A program made the translations under genes and the position numbers. From positions 90,133 through 154,132 of the forward strand of contig CALUEY010000004.1 of assembly GCA_944319915.1 (NCBI GenBank): DNA of 64,000 bases, written 5' to 3'. Source of the DNA: an uncultured Prevotella sp. GTDB taxonomy: Bacteria; Bacteroidota; Bacteroidia; Bacteroidales; Bacteroidaceae. The notes beneath the pieces were generated by a model that was not told where the DNA came from, ran no database searches, and was given only the letters and a program-made list of their open reading frames with translations. Below are positions 60,127 to 64,000 of this stretch, piece by piece; within the stretch, counting starts at the first letter, position 1; the number at the start of each line of letters is the position of its first letter.

Positions 60127-60684
60127 ATGAATGCATTTATTATGACAAGAAGAATATTTGGTTTGAGAAATTTTCATCATGACCAAGCCCGCTTTGCCCG
60201 CAAGCCCACCCTCAAGGACTGGCTCCTGCGCAACGAGGACTGGTACATCTACCGCTACATCCGCCACCTTAGGTGCGTGGAGTACTACGAGGGCCGGAAC
60301 AGACTGCTGTTCCTGTGGCACTTCTTCCGCTACAAGCGGCTGGGCTTCATGCTCCACTTCACGATATACCCAGGCACTGTTGGCCCGGGGCTTCGCATCT
60401 ACCACGTTGGCGGTTTCATCCACGTCGGCCCCAACGTGCGCATAGGCCGCAACTGCACGCTGCTGCCCGGCGTCGTCTTCGGCAACAGGCACGAGCGGCA
60501 CGACGGCTGCCGCGTCACCGTGGGCGACAACTGCTACTTCGGCCTCGGTGCGAAGGTTTTTGGTAACGTCAGGATAGGCGACAACGTCACCGTGGGCGCC
60601 AACGCCGTGGTGACCAAGGACATCCCGGACAACGCCGTGGTGGGCGGCGTTCCGGCAAGGGTGATAAGAATCAAGGCAGAATGA
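60127..60684 (+). CDS. serine-acetyltransferase-like hexapeptide acyltransferase
   Basis: A 185-aa protein with an N-terminal basic helix region and C-terminal left-handed beta-helix ([45 protein letters not shown]). Similar to CysE/WcaB-type acetyltransferases in capsule loci. Base composition switches back to the GC-rich host type from about 60.18 kb. Alternative start 60142. Confidence 0.85.
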   Translation: MNAFIMTRRIFGLRNFHHDQARFARKPTLKDWLLRNEDWYIYRYIRHLRCVEYYEGRNRLLFLWHFFRYKRLGFMLHFTIYPGTVGPGLRIYHVGGFIHVGPNVRIGRNCTLLPGVVFGNRHERHDGCRVTVGDNCYFGLGAKVFGNVRIGDNVTVGANAVVTKDIPDNAVVGGVPARVIRIKAE

Positions 60685-60685
60685 T

Positions 60686-61303
60686 ATGTTAAACAAGGTT
60701 ATTTATTCGGGGGTAAAACTACAGCTCGGCATCGAGTGGCTGATAGACCATTTCTATGCATTCTTCATAAAGCGCTCCATGGGCAAGTGTGGACGGAATG
60801 TGATGATCAAGCCATCCACATCGGTATTCAAGGGGCTTGAGAACATTTACATCAGCGACGACGTCCGCATAGCGCGTTATGCAGTGATTTACACGACGAG
60901 GGCCAAGGTGCTCATTGGAAGCAAGGTGGGCATAGCTCCTTATCTAAAGATAATCACGGGAAACCACAACGTTAAGTGTGTAGGGCATTTCATGTTTGAC
61001 GGCGATTACAACAAGAGTGCTGATGATGACAAGGATGTGGTCATCGAGGGGGATTCTTGGCTTGGCATAAATGTCACCATCCTTGCTGGTGTAACCATAG
61101 GCCGCGGGGCGGTGATAGCCGCCGGGGCGGTGGTTACGCGGAGCTGCCCTCCATACTCCGTCGTAGGCGGCGTGCCGGCCAGGGTGCTGAGGTTCAGGTT
61201 CACCGTGGATGAGGCCTTGGAGCACGAGCGGCTTTTGTACGATGAGGGGAAAAGGTATACAAGGGAAGAAATCCAAATGCAGAGGATGCCTTACGCAAAG
61301 TGA
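60686..61303 (+). CDS. hexapeptide (DapH/WcaF-type) acyltransferase
   Basis: A 205-aa left-handed beta-helix protein: [60 protein letters not shown]. Probably O-acetyltransferase for the polysaccharide. It begins 1 bp after the preceding stop and follows the same transcription unit. Confidence 0.86.
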   Translation: MLNKVIYSGVKLQLGIEWLIDHFYAFFIKRSMGKCGRNVMIKPSTSVFKGLENIYISDDVRIARYAVIYTTRAKVLIGSKVGIAPYLKIITGNHNVKCVGHFMFDGDYNKSADDDKDVVIEGDSWLGINVTILAGVTIGRGAVIAAGAVVTRSCPPYSVVGGVPARVLRFRFTVDEALEHERLLYDEGKRYTREEIQMQRMPYAK

Positions 61304-61410
61304 CTCATGTGCAATGGGCGTAGGCTGTTGCCTGTAGGGAGGGCAAACAGGGTGACATGCCCTTTCGTGGGGGCGTTTAGGCATGGGTGGTATTTTTTAA
61401 CGAAGCAAAA

Positions 61411-62629
61411 ATGAAAATAGGAGTATTATCTAAGAACTATGCAGCCCAAAGGTTGTTCCTCAACAAGGTAAAGGGCGCTGAATACAAAGACCTGCGGTTC
61501 AACAATTGCCATTTGTGGCGCAATGCGCATCTGTTTATCCTGCGCGCCATGGGCAAGCTCAACATGAGCCCGGAAGAAGCCGCCGCCAAGTTGTTCTATG
61601 ACTACAAGTCTGTGTTCCCTACAGGTTGCGACGTGCTGCATTTCTTCAACACTGTCAACCACGACAAGCGCACCCCATGGGTGGTGAGCGTTGAGTCTGC
61701 CGTTCCGTGGCCGCTGAGTGTCACGCGGTGCGTGGAGTCAGCCGAGCCGTGCTTCTCCACTCTGCGCGGCGACAAGTACGTGATGGCCGCGCTTGACGCC
61801 TTGGCCCGTGACAACTGCCTCGCACTGATGCCGTTGAGCCATTGCTCATGCAACATCCAGAAGGAGCTGCTGAAAGAGTTTCCCGAATGTGGGGAGGCAA
61901 TATCCCGCAAGCTTGTGACGCTGCTGCCGCCGCAAGAGCCGCAGGTAAGCAGCATAGAGGAAAAGGGCATTTCATATTCGGGCGACGAGCTGTTCACGTT
62001 CGTTTACGTTGGGCGCAACTATTTCAGGAAAGGCGGGCGTGACACCGTGGAGGTGCTAACCAGGTTGCACAAGAAATACGACTTCAAGCTCGTATTGGTT
62101 AGCGCGTTGGCAAAGGACGAGGCGAAGTATGAGCGCACAGACCACGACATTGAGGACGCAAGGCGGCTCATCGCCCTGAATTCTGATTGGATAGAATACT
62201 ATGCGGAGCTGCCAAACAGTGCCGTGCTCGAAAAGCTGAAGAAAGCCCACGTGGCCTTGCTCCCCACATGGATGGACACTTTCGCCTATTCTGTACTCGA
62301 GTGCAAAGCTTGTGGCACCCCCGTGATAAGCACGTCGCTCCGTGCGTTAACGGAAGTTAATCCGGGGGCGGCTGATAGACGTGCCAGTTAACAGGCTGAA
62401 CAATCCGATACTGAACAGCAGGAATGACTTCAAGGTATTTGAGGAACAGCTTCAGGCTGGATTGGAGCGTACCATCGTGCATGTACTTGAAAATAGGCAC
62501 GAGGTGCATGAAAAGGCAAAGCAGTGCCTGGAGGACATAAAACTCAACTGCAATCCGGCGCTTTACGGCAAGAAACTGCAGCTCTTGTACCAAGGCAAGG
62601 TAAGTAGCGTGGCAGGTGGAGGCTTTTAG
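61411..62629 (+). pseudogene. glycosyltransferase (GT4-like) with +1 frameshift
   Basis: A GT-B type protein starting MKIGVLSKNYAAQRLF, with FVYVGRNYFRKGGRD, LLPTWMDTFAYSVLECKACG and TPVISTS, ending prematurely after EVNPGAADRRAS. The lost 3' part continues in another frame (LIDVPVNRLNNPILNSRNDF). Removing one G from the G5 tract 62364-62368 restores one protein of about 405 aa. Recent mutation, phase-variable tract or assembly error are all possible. Confidence 0.82.
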
Positions 62630-62765
62630 AAGCTGTGTTGCCGCGGGCCGCTGCCTCACTTGCCCCCATTTCACCTTTTTGAATCTTAAGGGCGGTGCAA
62701 TTCCCCTTGAAATGCAGGGAGTTGTACCATATATGCACTTATAGGCATTTTACTCTATCAAACTT

Positions 62766-63833
62766 ATGGATAAAGTTCCCAAGGTTCTTGTCGTGGCCAC
62801 GTCTCGCAAGACGCGTGGCGGCATAACGTCTGTCGTCAAGGCGCACGAGACGGGCGAGCAGTGGAAGAAGTTTCACTGCCGCTGGATTGAGACCCACCGC
62901 GATGGCAATGCAGCGGTCAAGTTGTTGTATTTCCTTTGCGGATTAATTGAATATGTCTGCCTCCTGCCGTTCTATGACATCGTGCACATTCACACGAGTG
63001 AGCCTCCATCGGCAATGCGCAAGTGCTTGTTCGTGGCCTTGGCAAAGCTGGCGCGTAAAAAAGTGATAGTGCATTTCCATGCCTTTTCCCCGGATACGAC
63101 AATCAACGGGAAGTACAGCAACGTATACCGTTACTTGTTCACGAAAGCCGATGTCGTCATTGTGTTGTCGCAGTTTTGGAAGAAGTGTGTGGGTCGAGCA
63201 TTCCACCTTGGCGACAAGGTACGAGTGGTTTACAACCCATGCACAGCCGAGGTGTTCCCGCAGACATACATAAAAAAGAAGCAGATTCTGTATGCCGGCA
63301 CCGTGAACGCGAGGAAAGGCTATCGCGACATGATTGTGGCATTCGCCTCTATAGCCGCAACATTCCCCGATTGGCAGATTGTCTTCGCCGGTAACGGCGA
63401 GGTGGAGAAAGGCAAGGCATTGGCGACTCGGCTTGGGATAGGCGGGCAGGTCGTGTTCCTTGGCTGGGTGTCGGGCAAAGAAAAAGACAGGGCTTTCAAG
63501 GAGGCGTCGGCGTTTTGCCTGCCGAGTTACGCAGAGGGCTTCCCCATGGCTGTGCTCGATGCATGGGCTTACGGCCTGCCAGTGATAACCACACCTGTTG
63601 GCGGCATTCCCGATGTGGCGCGCGATGGCGAGAACATGCTTTTGTTTACCCCCGGTGATACCAAGGCTTTGGCCGACAAGATGTGCCTGCTCATCGGCGA
63701 TGCCGGCTTGCGCGAACGCATTGCTCGCCATTCGTTTGAACTTGCAAGGACAACATTCAACATCGACACGGTAAACCAACAGGTTTGCCATTTGTACGAG
63801 GAATTGGCAGGGCGCTCATCTGTGCATTGCTGA
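62766..63833 (+). CDS. GT4 glycosyltransferase
   Basis: A 355-aa GT-B enzyme. N-terminal VLVVATSRKTRGGITSVVKA, HIHTSEPPS, VIVHFHAF, middle ILYAGTVNARKGYRDMI and C-terminal donor-site segment CLPSYAEGFPMAVLDAWAYG with the E-x7-E pattern, ending VGGIPDVARDGENMLLF. Probable sugar transfer in the polysaccharide unit. Confidence 0.93.
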   Translation: MDKVPKVLVVATSRKTRGGITSVVKAHETGEQWKKFHCRWIETHRDGNAAVKLLYFLCGLIEYVCLLPFYDIVHIHTSEPPSAMRKCLFVALAKLARKKVIVHFHAFSPDTTINGKYSNVYRYLFTKADVVIVLSQFWKKCVGRAFHLGDKVRVVYNPCTAEVFPQTYIKKKQILYAGTVNARKGYRDMIVAFASIAATFPDWQIVFAGNGEVEKGKALATRLGIGGQVVFLGWVSGKEKDRAFKEASAFCLPSYAEGFPMAVLDAWAYGLPVITTPVGGIPDVARDGENMLLFTPGDTKALADKMCLLIGDAGLRERIARHSFELARTTFNIDTVNQQVCHLYEELAGRSSVHC

Positions 63834-63923
63834 TGCCATCGGCATGGCTTACATTGCTCGTGTTAAGTTCTTGGCATTTAGCCAACCATGACAATCCATC
63901 ATCCATAACCCATTTATACACTG

Positions 63924-64000
63924 ATGCTCAGACTAAGTGACCTTACCCTCGTGGAATCGCGCGAGGCCCTGGGGCAGCTGCCCGATGGCAAGCTCCTGGT
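63924..64000 (+). CDS. start of a gene cut by the window edge
   Basis: An open frame from ATG 63924 (MLRLSDLTLVESREALGQLP) to the window end, 25 codons. Host-like base composition. No family can be named from this fragment. Confidence 0.5.
   Translation, partial: MLRLSDLTLVESREALGQLPDGKLL

Overview
The window looks like a chromosomal segment of a Bacteroidales bacterium, probably Prevotella-like. Many genes carry the Bacteroidetes-type promoter (TTTG or TTG, 19-20 bases, TAnnTTTG), start sites lack strong Shine-Dalgarno sequences, and the content is typical of the group: a DUF4348 lipoprotein, NspC, a Bacteroidetes-type PheS, TlpA-like thioredoxin proteins and an UpxY-like antiterminator heading a capsule locus. 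No rRNA and no complete transposon is present. Most of the window is GC-rich. Two segments (about 34.1-36.4 kb and 54.7-60.1 kb) are clearly more AT-rich and look acquired.

Layout. 1-0.6 kb: 176-bp tandem repeats. 0.7-11.6 kb: a CopA-like P-type ATPase, a secreted aminopeptidase C with an envelope protein, an outer-membrane beta-barrel, a glutaredoxin-like protein and a CusB-CusA-CusC type metal efflux operon. 12-31.6 kb: housekeeping genes (tag, an MFS exporter, pheS, murB, an MBL hydrolase, a TlpA-like protein, a YtxH/holin-X/coiled-coil set, a SPOR lipoprotein, ruvX/yqgF, def, a TPR protein, nspC, four tRNAs, ssb, engB, an ABC-F protein, recR). 31.6-34 kb: a membrane protein, a glycosyltransferase, a GNAT enzyme and two tRNA-Asp genes. 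34.1-36.7 kb: an AT-rich islet between tRNA-Asp and an IS30-type transposase remnant. 37.4-45.3 kb: an AcrAB-TolC type efflux operon, a GH25 lysozyme and a zinc-ribbon membrane protein. 45.5-64 kb: a surface-polysaccharide locus with UpxY-like regulator, SDR, flippase, PP-loop pseudogene, acyltransferases, a MenD-like ThDP enzyme, pyruvyltransferase, Wzy-like polymerase and several glycosyltransferases, three of the genes being broken.

The most unusual item is a three-gene operon in the islet (34817-36287, minus strand). It encodes a free-standing 51-aa FtsK-gamma-like winged helix, a uracil-DNA-glycosylase-like protein and a 180-aa protein equivalent to the FtsZ GTP-binding domain without the T7 loop or C-terminal domain. 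A consensus promoter and a perfect palindrome precede it. I know of no named system with this composition.

Other notable signals are a dispersed family of 22-bp tandem repeats at four intergenic loci, a short promoter-to-terminator transcript (candidate small RNA) at 17.9-18.0 kb, 9-bp repeats both inside the UpxY-like gene and across the flippase start codon, poly-G tracts and disrupting mutations in capsule genes, and a 176-bp MITE-like element. All calls come from reading the sequence; no database search was possible.
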